Assembly: GCA_029204225.1 (NCBI GenBank)
Contig: CM055106.1
Location: 46,237,180 to 46,301,179, forward strand
Source of the DNA: Diphasiastrum complanatum
Taxonomy: Eukaryota; Streptophyta; Lycopodiopsida; Lycopodiales; Lycopodiaceae
Reading direction: 5' to 3'
DNA: 64,000 nt
The notes under the pieces were generated by a model. The model was not told the DNA's origin. It saw only the letters and a program-made list of their open reading frames with translations, and did no database searches. A program made the translations under genes and the position numbers. Shown here piece after piece: positions 12,072 to 22,772 of this stretch. Each line of letters begins with the position of its first letter. The first letter of the stretch is position 1.

Positions 12072-13226
12072 CTACAACGTCCATACCTGATTCCTCCTCA
12101 TGGATTTCATCTCCTCATTCATGTCTTGGATCCATTTGTCCTTCTTTGGACATTCAATCGATTCCTTGAATGTTTGTGGTTCTCCACTGAATTCACAAAA
12201 CTCTTCTGATGTAGAAGCTAAGCTGTCTGGCACAAATCTTGTTGGCGCTCTTCGTTCTCTTGTCGATCTTCTAGGAGATTCTTCTGAAACTAAAATGCTC
12301 TTGTCTTTATCTGCTCTTCTAGGTCCGGAACCATTTCGGTTTACAGGTATTGTAGCAGCAGGTTGGCTTGTGAATCTTTCTTCGTCTGATTCGTCACTCG
12401 AATGAGGTGCAACTCGAACATCTTTGTCTGAGTATTCATCTTCTACTCCCTTTGTCACAGTTGGTAGATCATAGTACTGTCTTCCAAGGACTTCATAACT
12501 GATAGGATCATCGTTGGCCATCGTTCTGCTCTCATCAAATTTGACGTCTATGACTGTCTTCACTGTGTTTGTCTCTGGCATATAGACTTTGTAGTATGAT
12601 GATTGATTGTCATATCCTACAAGATATCCTTGTTCTGCTTTCTCATCAAGCTTCTTTCGAAGCTTGTTAGGAACATGTGCATATGCTGCACAGCCGAAGA
12701 TTCAAATATGAGTTAGATTGGGTTTTCTAGCCCAACATAATTTGTGTGGTGTTGTGTGAGGAACATCAGATCTTCCTGTCATGTTCTGAATGTAAGCAGT
12801 TGTAGCTACTGCTTCAACCCACAACACTCTTGGAGCCTTCGAATAGGCCATCATGCACCTGACAGCTTCCATTAGAGTCTTGTTCTTTCTTTCTGCAACA
12901 CCGTTGTGTTGCGGTGTGTAAGCTATTATTGCCACTGATAGCAAGTCCTGTTGTAGTGTAGGCACGAATAGAACATCTTCGAGTCGTCTATCTCTGTCAT
13001 TGGTGTTGAGCCATAGTGAACCAATACCATTCACTTGATGCTTTGATCCATCTCCAAGAACGATAAATCTTGATGGATCTGCACTTCGGAAATCAGACAT
13101 GATCTGTCTTGATGTAACGAAGTGTGAGGTAGCTCCTGAATCAAGAATTACCTCCTGTGTGTCAGGTGTTGATACTGCACATATGTAGGCGGTCGAATTT
13201 CCATGATTCGATCTTTCTTCGCCCAT
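12072..13226 (-). pseudogene. Element 1 protease fused in frame to integrase C-terminal half
   Basis: The frame from 13226 has the aspartic protease site LDSGATSHF, followed by VLFVPTLQQDLLSV. It then jumps without a stop into YTPQHNGVAERKNKTLMEAV, the region of the integrase catalytic Glu. The pre-integrase zinc finger and the first two catalytic Asp residues, normally some 250 residues, are missing. After a TGA (from CGA) near 12702 the integrase C-terminus continues (IFGCAAYAHVP, LVGYDNQSSYYKVY) and is followed by a Ser/Glu/Arg-rich linker (12072-12581) with SPRRSTRERRAPTRF before the RT. Confidence 0.85.
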
Positions 13227-13249
13227 CTTTGAGCTCTCTGGCTCCTCGA

Positions 13250-14213
13250 CGTAGGACGAACTATTATTGTTCTCCTATCTGCTTGAGCTGATTTGTTTCT
13301 TGGGTTCTGGTGGCAGTCCATGGCTGCATGACCCTTCTTATGATAGTGGATACACTCAATTTTTGGATTAAACCAACATGAATCGACAGTATATCCATCT
13401 TGTTTACATCTAACGCCTATCTTCTTGTCTCCACTCTATTGTTTCGACCTTCCTTTGTTCTTCCATTTGCCTTTGTTGGCTCCTTCTGCTTGTTGATCTC
13501 GATCCTGCTTTCGATCTGACTCCCTCTTAGGCTTTAATTGCCTCTTTGCTTTCTCCTTGTTGTTGTTGTAGAGGGCTTGGTTAGATGCATCCTTGTGATC
13601 AAGATGCTCTTGAGCTTCGACTTCTTCTCGAATCTCGACAACAGCCTTTTCGAGTGTCATAGTAGGATCTTTTGCTAGCAGCGTTCTGGTTGTCTGGAAG
13701 GATCTTGGTAAGGCTCTCAACAGATAGGTAAGCTACTTCTCTGCTGATACAACATTTTCTGCTCCAGAATTGTGTAGTGATAGAAATAGATCCTTCATCT
13801 TTTTGATAAAAGAAGTGAGATCTTTGCCATCCCACTGTAGATTTGTCAATTGATCTTTAAGTAGCATGATCTGACTGCATGATTTCATCTGAAATCTTAT
13901 GAGTTTTTCTTTAGAGATTGTAGCCAAGTCAAGAGTCAGGCTATCCTCGATGGATGATGATAACACGGCTACTGCCTTGTCATTCTTCTCCCTCCATTCA
14001 TGTAGCTCCTTGTCTGTAGTTGTAGGCATCTCCTCGGTGCCATCTACCCAGGAAAATAATCCTTCTCCCTTCAGTATCAATGAGGTCTTAATTTTCCATG
14101 CTAGGATCCTGATGAGTCGAGGATTGTATAGATCTTCAATTGTATACCACTTATTGAAGCCATTGTTGTGAATGGTGTTCTCACTTGTTGATGGTTCTTT
14201 GTCTGAATGCTTA
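13250..14213 (-). pseudogene. Element 1 gag
   Basis: The minus-strand frame begins around NNGFNKWYTIEDLYNPRL and continues through WKIKTSLILKGEGLFSWVDG, KELHEWREKNDKAVAVL and LTNLQWDGKDLTSFIKKMKD, typical of Copia capsid. A frameshift falls near 13730. The zinc knuckle reads CIHYHKKGHAAMDC, so its second Cys has become Tyr. A Lys/Arg/Gln-rich nucleic-acid-binding stretch lies at 13436-13600. No in-frame ATG is left at the start. Confidence 0.8.
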
Positions 14214-14277
14214 ACCTCCTAGATCTGATAGCTTTGCGGCTATGTCAGACTATGACAGGTGGATCTAATACCACTAA

Positions 14278-15256
14278 TGCAAAAAAAAAATGAGAACGCA
14301 AATTGCAAATAACAATCAGGCTCTGAAACGAAGCAAAACTTGAACGAGCTCTGATATTGTCATTGCTGAAGTGAAATCAAACTGATCGTGAATGAAAACA
14401 ATTCGAATAAATTTCAGATATGATTGTTGGTCACTGTCCGCTATATCATTCCTACAATCCTCTAGAAAATAGACAAACATTGCTGATCTACGTTATAGAT
14501 TAATACAACATTCAACAAAACTGAACCAGTGTGCAGAATTGATAAAATAGATGAATGAGATACACAAGCGATAGCAGACAGTAATTCATTCGAGATCAGA
14601 CAAAATTGAGAGTGATATGTGCATAATAGCTACAGTATCATCTATTGATCCTCTTGATTTCGAGCGTTGTATGACAGTCCCACACAGCGCATTGGCGTGA
14701 GAGAAAATAGTGTTCTATCACGAGTAACGTCTCGCTTACTAGCAGACTTCTTGGATCTCTGTAGATCCTGCTTACAAAATTGTCTCGCTCACAGGTGGAC
14801 GTCTATTCTATATAGTTTCTATCTGCTACTGTATGTATTTTATACATCTAGTAATTGCATACATTCAGAGTAGCATCTATGATTAAATAGATTAAACAAT
14901 CTATAACTAATCATAAATTACAAGAATGGTGGGTTAGACACGTCCTAACGCTCTTTTGTTGATGTCATCATATCAGATCAGGGCTTTTGTACTTCATAGT
15001 ACTTGTATGACCTTCTTGATCCTTTGCGTGAAGGTTGAAAAAATGTCGCAAAGATTTTCGTGTCGCTTTGAGTCGTCTGACTTTTGTGTCGTCTGACTTT
15101 CTCCTGTTGTATCATGAACATTTTCCTTTCGCGAATATTTCGCGTTCATGTCTTTTCTTCAGGATGTTCGCGAATATTTTTGCTTCGTGTCTTTTCATCA
15201 AACTGAGAGCTGAAAGCTAGCAAAGGCACTGGTAATAGAAACTATCTGTTTCTTCA
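14278..15256 (-). repeat. Element 1 5' LTR
   Basis: The LTR ends outside at 15256 with ...GTTTCTTCA, which reads TGAAGAAAC on the element strand. The inner edge is placed at 14278 because a primer-binding-like word (TGGTATTAGATCC on the minus strand) lies at 14260-14273; a second candidate, ATATCAGAGCTC at about 14345-14357, would move the edge to about 14360. Only 14440 onward is matched by the truncated 3' LTR. Confidence 0.65.
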
Positions 15257-16099
15257 TGCAGTAGGGGGTGGAAGCGCAACAGTGGATGTCTGCCTAGTAC
15301 GACGTCGTGATGCGGAAGGCGAGTTAGGAATGATGATCTCGCTGCGTGGACGACGATAACTATGTGAACTCGATGTCTGCTGGGAGGATTCAGCCGGTGC
15401 CTCTTCATAAATAGAGAGCACGATGTCCATACAAAAACCATGGATTTTATTATCAAGGTGGGAGGCTGCTAGGAGTGACAACATCTGGCCAGTAGCAAAT
15501 TGTTGTTTGGTATTGCTCTTGATAGCTCGTTTGAGCTCTCCAAAGACAGTCTTGAACCAGTTATATGGTTCCAGAGGAGCCTTGGCTATCTTGGCTTGGG
15601 ACTCAACTATCCTATGCAAAATTTGGGAAGTAATACGCTCTTTCTTGAGGTTGCCAACCATCAGGAAATTGTTGAGGAGCTGAGCCTGAATGGCAGGATC
15701 AGTAATGGTCTCTAGAAGATAGACGTCATTAGTCTAGTGCAGATCATTGGTAGTATCAATATAAGGATTAATAGCCTGTGAGGCTTGGGTACTAGATGCT
15801 ATCCCTATGGCAGCAAGGGCGGCCTCAGTCGCACGCACCTTGTGTGTGGCTCTCTAGAAGGTAATGTAAAATTTAGATTTCTTCTCTTTCCAAGTACTGA
15901 AGGAAAAAGTCATAAAATCCATGTTGATTCTCCCTGAGAAGGCTCTCTCATGAATACCCATTGTAGTAAGCAGAAGCTCCGCAAGGGTTATCCACTGAGT
16001 GACCATGCTTGTGCTAGGAAGGATCATGATATCCGTTGCAAATGGGACATCACGATGGATAGTGTAACGAGGCGACTAAGACGTATCTGTAGAAGACAT
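15254..16099 (-). pseudogene. Unrecognised ORF of about 280 codons, cut by element 1
   Basis: From ATG at 16099 one frame runs to 15254 with only three stops, at about 16076, 15855 and 15735; two are TAG where Trp is likely. It contains TIHRDVPFATDIMILP, QWITLAELLLTTMGIHERAF, TDPAIQAQLLNNFLMV, SQILHRIVESQAKIAKAPL and NWFKTVFGELKRAIKSN, then a Ser/Arg/Pro-rich tail. The terminal TGA overlaps the first bases of the element 1 LTR, so the true C-terminus was removed by that insertion. It lies on the same strand as, and downstream of, a Gypsy integrase tail, so an extra Gypsy ORF is likely. I do not recognise a family. Confidence 0.6.
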
Positions 16100-16902
16100 G
16101 ATGGGATAGAACGGAAACTGAGTGTATATCAGAAAATAGTATGAGAATTTTTTAAGGCTTTGGTCACTGAAAAAATTGGCAAGAGCTTCGCTAGCACAAG
16201 TGAGAAATAAAGTCGAATTTTGCCCTTTTATAGGCTGATTTGGAGGGTCCATTAGGCAATGTACTAGTTTGGTTGTTCAGTTCTAAACCAAAATTTGCAG
16301 GCTTATTCAGTACTATGAAAATAGGCTATAAAAATCTCAGCGAAGGTTTCTAGAGCTCTGAACCTATTCGGTGAACGTTTTCCAAGTCTGACGAAGGATG
16401 AACCTTCGCCCAAGAGGATCCTTCACCCAAATACTGTCATAAATGCAAATTTTCAGGATCTGAATCTATAGCCGACCTAAATTTGGCATTTTAAGTTCAT
16501 CAGGCATGTCAGCAAAGGTTCCTGAGGAGATTAAGGTACTCGGCGAAGGTTCCCAAAATGGCATAATGCAATCATTCGCCTAACTCCAAAACAGGTACCA
16601 ACTGATGAAAAGAACGTTCGCCCAACTCATTAAGAGTATATCTGAGATGGATCTTGCTTCTGAAAACTCAACGAACAATTCTAAACATAGTTTGTGCAGA
16701 AAATAACTAAAAAAATAATTTCTCAAGTTATTTTTCCATAAAGATTTGACTACTTTTCGATCTGATGACATTTCTGACTTTTGCTCATCATTCTTTTCTC
16801 ATTTTTCTTCGTTTTTTTTTTCACTTTTTTTCATACTGTCTTTCCAAAAGAAATCAACAATTAAGTAGTGAAAACAATAAATAAAAAGTCATTTGGATCA
16901 TA
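16100..16902 (-). other. Spacer with recurring GAAGGTTC-like words and a purine tract
   Basis: Between 16330 and 16620 the words CGAAGGTT, GAACCTTCGCC, GAACGTTCGCCC and AAAGGTTCC recur about six times in both orientations. A tract at 16790-16850 is purine rich on the minus strand and could be a polypurine tract after the integrase. No gene is seen. Confidence 0.45.
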
Positions 16903-17081
16903 TTGGCTGAACTGGCGGAACAGGCTGCCAAAACTTGCGTAATCGGCTGCCATTCACGAGAGTATCAAAACGTTTTCCATCCAAGTGTTCAAGAATCACT
17001 GCTCCATAGTTCAGGATTTCCTTTACTATATATGGGCCTTCACCGGTATATTTCAATTTTTCCTTGGTCAGCTTGGTTTTG
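16903..17081 (-). pseudogene. Ty3/Gypsy integrase C-terminal tail
   Basis: Read on the minus strand, an open frame of 59 codons gives KTKLTKEKLKYTGEGPYIV, VKEILNYGAVILEHLDG and LRKFWQPVPPVQPI and stops at 16903. The GPYIV word and its surroundings match the C-terminal module of plant Gypsy integrases. Copia element 2 cuts the frame at 17082. Confidence 0.8.
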
Positions 17082-17355
17082 AGCTAGAATTAAAGTAGAA
17101 TCATTGTGCCACTATACTGTGGGTCTTATCAGTCGATAAGGATCAGTTGGCCTTGCCATGAGGCAAGTCGACGGGACACACATCCTGCCAACGACAACCT
17201 AGACCATGCATGGATTGCCTGAGTGAACAACTATATGTACAGTGTAATTTCATTTTGAGAAATACAGTTGCTATGTGAGCTTGCTGTGGAGAGTGTTTTC
17301 TGTCTGTGTTAATGTGTAGCATGATCTGTGTTTCTATTCGAAGCAAATTCTAATT
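17082..17355 (+). repeat. Element 2 5' LTR
   Basis: It begins AGCTAGAATTAAAG and ends GCAAATTCTAATT, matching the two LTRs of element 3 in reverse. It is 274 bases, the same length as those copies. The primer-binding site CGGTATCAGAGCC (17356-17368), complementary to initiator methionine tRNA apart from its first base, follows at once and fixes the end. Confidence 0.85.
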
Positions 17356-17368
17356 CGGTATCAGAGCC

Positions 17369-18660
17369 ATACATGGAGTGTACACAGTACAGCATCACCA
17401 TTGAAGAGAGCTTCGGGAGAACAATCTTCTGAGAGTTCGGGGTTTACGGCGGGTTGAAGACGGAAAGAGAAGCACTGGTGAAAAGAGTTTAGCACACAGA
17501 AGCTTGGTGAGCTTCAGACTGTGTGAGGATTCAGAGACAAGAGTTGTCGGCTGAATCAAAATTTCAGCAAACGGAATTTTGAAATTCCGAAGGAAGGCTA
17601 CTTGGTGTTTGCAGTCAGTGTGCATTCAATTGGAAACCGTTTGACAACCAGATTGAAGCAACACACTCCTAGTAGTAGGGCGACCTCAAAGAAAGAGGAT
17701 AGGCATGGCAGAGGACTATGAACAAGAAGCCAAGATTAGTTTTCTGAGAAAAACCTTGGCCTAGGGTATGAAAGCTCAAAAATGTGGATTTCTCTCTATG
17801 CTCAACATTTTCTGGTGCTGTAAAAGTTGGAAGGAGGGCGCCCTGCTCAACTTAATAAAATCTGAAGTGGCCATGGACAGTCGCGCTGAATTTGTGGAGC
17901 CATAAGCAATTTTGAGAGCAGCCATAGCTAGAAAGCAAGAAAAGCTTGCAAGTTGGAAGAGAAAGGAGGAGCGTGGAGCTCACGCACGACCAATAGGGGC
18001 AGTAGCTTAGTGTACGAAGGTGTATAGTGGCTGCAAGGTGATCGTTTGGTGCACAAAGTGGTGTCTGGCCATAGAATCTTGCATAAATCAGATCAACAGT
18101 CGAGATGGTTGGCTCAAAGAACAATCTGGACCACAAGATTGTGGTGGGCCATTGGATGAAGTGGAAAAGGTCTTGAAGGGACTTGAAGTGCATTCTGGCC
18201 TTCAACTTCATTAAAAAATTTCATACTGAAATTGGAGTTGGGTCCCTTCACAAGTGAAGTGTGAAGTTTCTTGAAGGTGACGAAACAGTTCAAAAACACG
18301 AAAAACCCTTAATTTTGCCTCCTTTATCCGTTTTGACCCGAACAAAAGGCTATAACCTCCAAACGAAGGGCACCCGAACTGTACTTGCAAGTACGGTACA
18401 TCAAAACAGAGTGATTGCAACGAAGAAAGTGTTCAGAGTGCGCCAAAAGTGATTTCACCATTCATTGGGCACGTAGGTGGGAGTTGACGACTGAGTGTAT
18501 TTCGAAAGGCGACGCCGATTTGGCTTTCAATTTGGTGGAAAAGCGGCAAGTGGCCTGGTAAGGAAAAAAAAGTGCAGGTCATTATTTTCACCTTCTGACA
18601 TCATAGTTGGCCTCGAAATACTGTTTTTAGCCTACGGCAGAAGTTTCAAGTAGTTTTGCG
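17369..18660 (+). other. Element 2 untranslated leader
   Basis: About 1.3 kb without a gene, matched in reverse by 44076-45351 of element 3. It contains the perfect palindrome GTACTTGCAAGTAC near 18380, which is only partly kept in element 3. Confidence 0.7.
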
Positions 18661-19500
18661 ATGACAAACATGGGAGAGTCCATTTTGAGTGAAAGTAACA
18701 AATCGGATGAGATTTTGAGCTATGTAGTGTGGAAATTCAAAATGAAAAACATACTGATGGAGAAAGACATGTTGGAAGTCATCACATGTGATGAGAGAAG
18801 GCCGTCAAATGAAGCGGATATCAAAGTGTTCGACAAAAAGATGAGAAAAGCTTTGACCTTCATTAACTTGTCAGTGAAGGATCACATCATTACCCACATT
18901 TGTGATGTTGTTACACCCAGACAGGCATGGGATGTGCTAAAGGAGCAGTTTGAGAAGTCAAATCCGTCAAGAATCATGTTTCTGAAGTCAAAGCTGAATG
19001 GTGCCTGAATGGAACAAGGAGAGCACATTCAAACTTATATGACCAGAATTAAGACAATGAGGGATGAACTGCATTCTATTGATGAGCGCATACGTGATGT
19101 GGAGCTGGTGCACAATGCATTGTGCGGTATTGCAGAACCATATCAGATGTTTGTGAGTGGAATAGTATCAAGAGAAAGATTGCCAACCTTTGACGAGCTC
19201 ATAGGAATCTTGATGTAGGAAGAGCAACGGCGAGAAATGGTGAAAGCTAGACGTCAAAATATTGACGATCAGACACTTGCGACATGCCAAAAACAAGTCA
19301 AGGGCAAGGGCAAGAAGAAGTCTAAACAGCAATTTGCCAAGACTCAAGAGGATGAGGGATTTTCCAGTAAGACCAAAAAGAAAGACAAATGCTTCCATTG
19401 TGGTAAAAAGGAAGAGTGAATGTCGAAAATTCCTGGCGGAACAAGGCAAGGAGAAACCAAAGCAAACAGGTAACAGTGTCGATGAGGTGAGATTGAAGAT
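18661..19500 (+). pseudogene. Element 2 gag with broken zinc knuckle
   Basis: The frame from ATG 18661 shows YVVWKFKMKNILMEKDM, ALTFINLSVKDHIITHICD, RQAWDVLKEQFEKSN and GEHIQTYMTRIKTMRDEL, a UBN2-type Copia gag. Stops lie at 19006 and 19216. The zinc knuckle reads CFHCGKK and then shifts frame: compared with element 3, eight bases between two GG pairs are missing near 19405. A further one-base loss lies near 19480. Confidence 0.87.
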
Positions 19501-19860
19501 TCTAACATCTTCATATCTGCATTGTCATCTAATCAAGATGATCAAGCATGGTATATTGACTCGGGAGCCACAAGACACATGACAGGTAACAAAAATTGTT
19601 TCAGTAGCTTGAAAGTGTTGGATAATGGAACGTTTGTTTCACAAGCAAATGGTGATGTGTGCAAGATCAAGGGGATAGACATCTCAAGATACTACTACTC
19701 AGCCTCTAGAGACAGGTTGGAGAGGTAGAGACAAACCTTTTGGTGCGAGAAGGATTGAAGTTGCAGGTGAAAAACGCAAGGAGAAGGATGTACCGTGAGA
19801 TACATTTTCACCAGGAAGTCGATCACCTAACAGGAAGCTCCCTAAGTGGTTTGAGAGATT
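19501..19860 (+). pseudogene. Element 2 protease joined to post-integrase linker
   Basis: QAWYIDSGATRHMTGNKN holds the protease active site. After GDVCKIKGI (about 19675) the sequence jumps to that which, in element 3, lies after the integrase (CATCTCAAGATACTACTAC). The join removes the end of protease, the HHCC finger and the entire integrase. The linker then runs to LLESRDMDDFP in a shifted frame. Confidence 0.85.
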
Positions 19861-21282
19861 GTTGGAGAGCCGCGACATGGATGACTTTCCAAGATCATCT
19901 AGCCAGGGAGAGCTACAAAGATCAACAAGAGAGAAGACACAACCTGAAAGGTATGAAGCAAATTATACTCTCTTATCTAGCATTATTCAAAGCAAAGAAC
20001 CTTCGACTTATGGTGAAGCAAAGGATGATAACATTTGGGTCAAGGCCATGAGAGAGGAGATGGAGTCATTTGCTAAGCATAGCACATGGGACCTAGTAGA
20101 ACCATTAGTTGGCAAGAAATCCATTGGTTGCAAATGGGTATACAGGACTAAGTACCATGCAGATGAAAGTATAGCAAAGCACAAGGCAAGATTGGTGATC
20201 AAAGGGTATGCACAAAGTAAAGGCATCGACTATGAAGAGACCTTTGCGCCAGTATGTAAGTGTAATACTCTATGTCTACTTGTTGCTTTAGCTTCACATT
20301 TTGGTTGGCCTTTGCATCAGATGGATGTGAAATCTGCTTTTCTAAATGGTAAGTTAGAAGAAGAGGTGTTCATGGATCAATCTGAAGGCTTTGTAGCGAA
20401 AGGACAGGAAAATAAAGTATGTCAGTTGAAGAAAGCGCTTTATGGTCTTAAACAGGCACCACGTGCGTGGTATAGCAGGATTGATGTCTACTTTGTTCAA
20501 AAGGGATGGTGAAAACACATTCTGATCCAAATTTGTATGTCTTATGCTTTGATGATATGGTTGCTTTGATTGCTCTTTATGTTGATGACTTAATTATTAC
20601 GGGAAATAATCAAGAGATGATAGACATAATAAAAAAAGACCTCATGGAACAATTCGAGATGACAGATCTCAGCCTGATGCATTATTGCATTGGAGTAGAG
20701 GTGTGGCAAAAAGGACACGAAGTGGGTTTAACACAGGTGAAGTATGTCAAAGAGTTGTTGCATAGGTTTAGGTTGCAGGATTGCAAACCAGTGAATACTC
20801 CTATTGAACCAGGTAAAAAGCTTTCTAAACTTGATGAGTCACAATCATTTGATGTTACGCTGTATAGGCAGTTAGTAGGGAGCTTGACTTACCTTACCAC
20901 GAGTAGACCAGATATATGCTATGCTCTTAGTATTGTAAGTCAGTTTATGGCAGCACCTATGGAAACGCATTGGAAGACAGCTAAGAGCATTTTGCATTAT
21001 GTAAAAGGCACTTCAGATTATGGCTTGATTTACAAGAAGCATGAGGGTTTACCTGAGTTGTGTGGCTATGTGGATGCGGATTGGGAAGGTGACTATGATG
21101 ATCATAGATCCACCACAGGGTATGTATTCCAGCTTTGTGGCAGTTGCTTTTCCTAGTCTAGTAAGAAGCAAAGTATAATTGCTCTATCCACCACAAAAGC
21201 AAAGTATAAGGCAATGTGTAGTGCGGCAAAGGAAGCTATATGGTTGAGACAAATCTTGGAAGAAGTTGACATGAAGCAGTAG
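19859..21282 (+). pseudogene. Element 2 reverse transcriptase and RNase H
   Basis: RT motifs are in order: IGCKWVYRTKYHADES, HKARLVIKGYAQ, YEETFAPV, WPLHQMDVKSAFLNG, CQLKKALYGLKQAPRAWY, then after a frameshift at about 20510 LIALYVDDLIITGNN and GLTQVKYVKELL. RNase H shows YVDADWEGDYDDHRSTTGY, a TAG for Trp near 21155, and ALSTTKAKYKAM where the normal motif is TEAEY; the catalytic Glu is therefore Lys. YVDD is intact. Confidence 0.9.
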
Positions 21283-21420
21283 GTCCATATGACATGGCAA
21301 ATTCAATGGTGTAGAGTGTGGGCCCACAAAGTACACCTCTAGCATTAACCCTACATTAACCCTACATGGATACACTTGAAAGTACCTAGTAACCAACAAT
21401 AGCTACACACAGTACCTAGT
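21283..21420. repeat. Short spacer with a 36-base duplication
   Basis: The words AGTACCTAGTAACCAACAAT (about 21381) and AGTACCTAGTAGCCAACAAT (about 21410) are direct repeats at the very edge of the palindromic element. The block ACCCTACATT also occurs twice near 21350. Confidence 0.6.
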
Positions 21421-22772
21421 AGCCAACAATAGGACAACAGCTAGTGCTCTAGGTGAGACATAGACTTGCAAGCCTCATTTAATGCCCAAGTACATTTCCA
21501 ATTTGAAAATTGTTTATGAATTTTAATCAACCCACTTTTGTGTCCCCCTTCACATTCAAACTAAGACTACTCACTTTCATTAGCCTTTCACATACCAAAT
21601 AATTTATTTTTTTTAGATGGATATCATTTTTTTCAAAATTGACCTTTGGAATACATTTTCATTTCACCATGGATTTAGTCTGTTTGACCTCGGAACCTCA
21701 AAAAAAGTGTTTATAAGTCAATTTGTTTTTATTAGTTTACAAACAGAAATATATTCCGGAGGCCGATTTTTCGTTTTCTTTTTTTGGCCCGAAATCGCGA
21801 TTTTTGGCCGTTTCGCTTCATCAGAAGGCCAAAAATTGCGTTTTGGACCAAAAAAAAAAAAATTCTTTTTCAAAATCACGGTAAGGCACGATTTTGGGCC
21901 GTTTGACCGCGCGAATTTGGGCCGTTTGACCAAGTCAAACGGCCCAAAATCGTGCCTTATCATGATTTTGAAAAAAAAAAATGATCCGAAACGCAATTTT
22001 TGGCCTTCTGATGAAGCGAAACGGCCAAAAATCGCGATTTTGGGCCAAAAAAAAACGAAAACCTGGCCTTCGGGTGATACATTTTTGTTTCGCTATGGAT
22101 TTAGCCTGTTTGACCTCAGAACCTCAAAAAATGTATTTGTAAGTCAATTTGTTTTTATTAGTTTGCAAACAAAAATATATCCCAGAAGCCAGTATTTCGT
22201 TTTTTTTTGGCCCGAAATCGCAATTTTTGGTCGTTTTACTTCATCAGAAGGCCAAAAGTTGCGTTTCGGACCAAAAAGAATTTTTTTTTTCCAAAATCAC
22301 TGTAAGGCCGCGCCTTACAATGATTTTGAAAAAAAAAAATTCTTTTTGGTCCGAAACGCAACTTTTGGCCTTCTGATGAAGTAAAACGACCAAAAATTGC
22401 GATTTCGGGCCAAAAAAAAAACGAAATACTGGCTTCTGGGATATATTTTTGTTTGCAAACTAATAAAAACAAATTGACTTATAAATACATTTTTTGAGGT
22501 TCTGAGGTCAAACAGACTAAATCCATGGTGAAATGAAAATGTATCCTGAAGGCCAATTTTGAAAAAAATAATATCCATCTGAAAAAAATAAATTATTTGG
22601 TATGTGAAAGACTAATGAAAGTGAGGTAGTCTTAGTTTGAATGTGAAGGGGGACACAAAAGTGGGTTGATTAAAATTCATAAGCAATTTTCAAATTTGAA
22701 ATGTACTTGGGCATTAAATGAGGCCTGCAAGTCTATGTCCCACTTAGAGCCCTAGCTGTTGTCCTATTGGAA
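21421..22772. mobile_element. Compound palindromic (foldback-like) element with two nested hairpins
   Basis: The left border ATAGGACAACAGCTAG is mirrored by CTAGCTGTTGTCCTAT at the right border. The outer arms continue inward with TTGCAAGCCTCATTTAATGC, the CACTTTTGTGTCCCCC region and CCATGGATTTAGTCTGTTTG. Inside are two separate palindrome centres, at about 21932 (GTTTGACC/AAGTCAAAC) and about 22313 (TAAGGCCGCGCCTTA). One unit therefore appears four times: direct, partly inverted, direct, inverted. Long open frames on both strands are products of the mirror symmetry. No transposase is present and no convincing target duplication was found. Confidence 0.85.

Larger units (their letters stand above)
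9935..15256 (-). mobile_element. Copia element 1: LTR retrotransposon with deleted integrase core
   Basis: Two direct repeats flank a minus-strand gag-protease-integrase-RT-RNase H order. The right copy (5' LTR) reaches 15256 and the left copy (3' LTR) is truncated at about 9935. The pol region has many stops and frameshifts. Protease is joined in frame to the C-terminal half of integrase, so the HHCC finger and the two catalytic Asp residues are gone. The LTR copies differ at many positions and by a roughly 115-base indel near 14940-15055, so the insertion is old. No target duplication can be read because the left end is lost. Confidence 0.85.
17082..21282 (+). mobile_element. Copia element 2: integrase-less member of the AG...GT family
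   Basis: A 274-base 5' LTR is followed by a primer-binding site, a long leader, gag, protease, RT and RNase H. Protease is joined to the post-integrase linker, so the whole integrase is missing. No 3' LTR is present: homology stops within the last part of RNase H near 21282. The same family occurs as element 3 at 41049-45638. It inserted into a Gypsy integrase tail; the five bases before it are TTTTG. Confidence 0.85.

Noticed and set aside
12100-12405. Plus-strand frame of 101 codons
   Set aside because: It is the antisense shadow of the Ser-rich linker of element 1 pol.
21617-22578. Open frames of up to 255 codons on both strands with similar peptides (MDIIFFKI...)
   Set aside because: They are mirror images caused by the palindromic repeat; the same peptide appears on both strands and in both arms.
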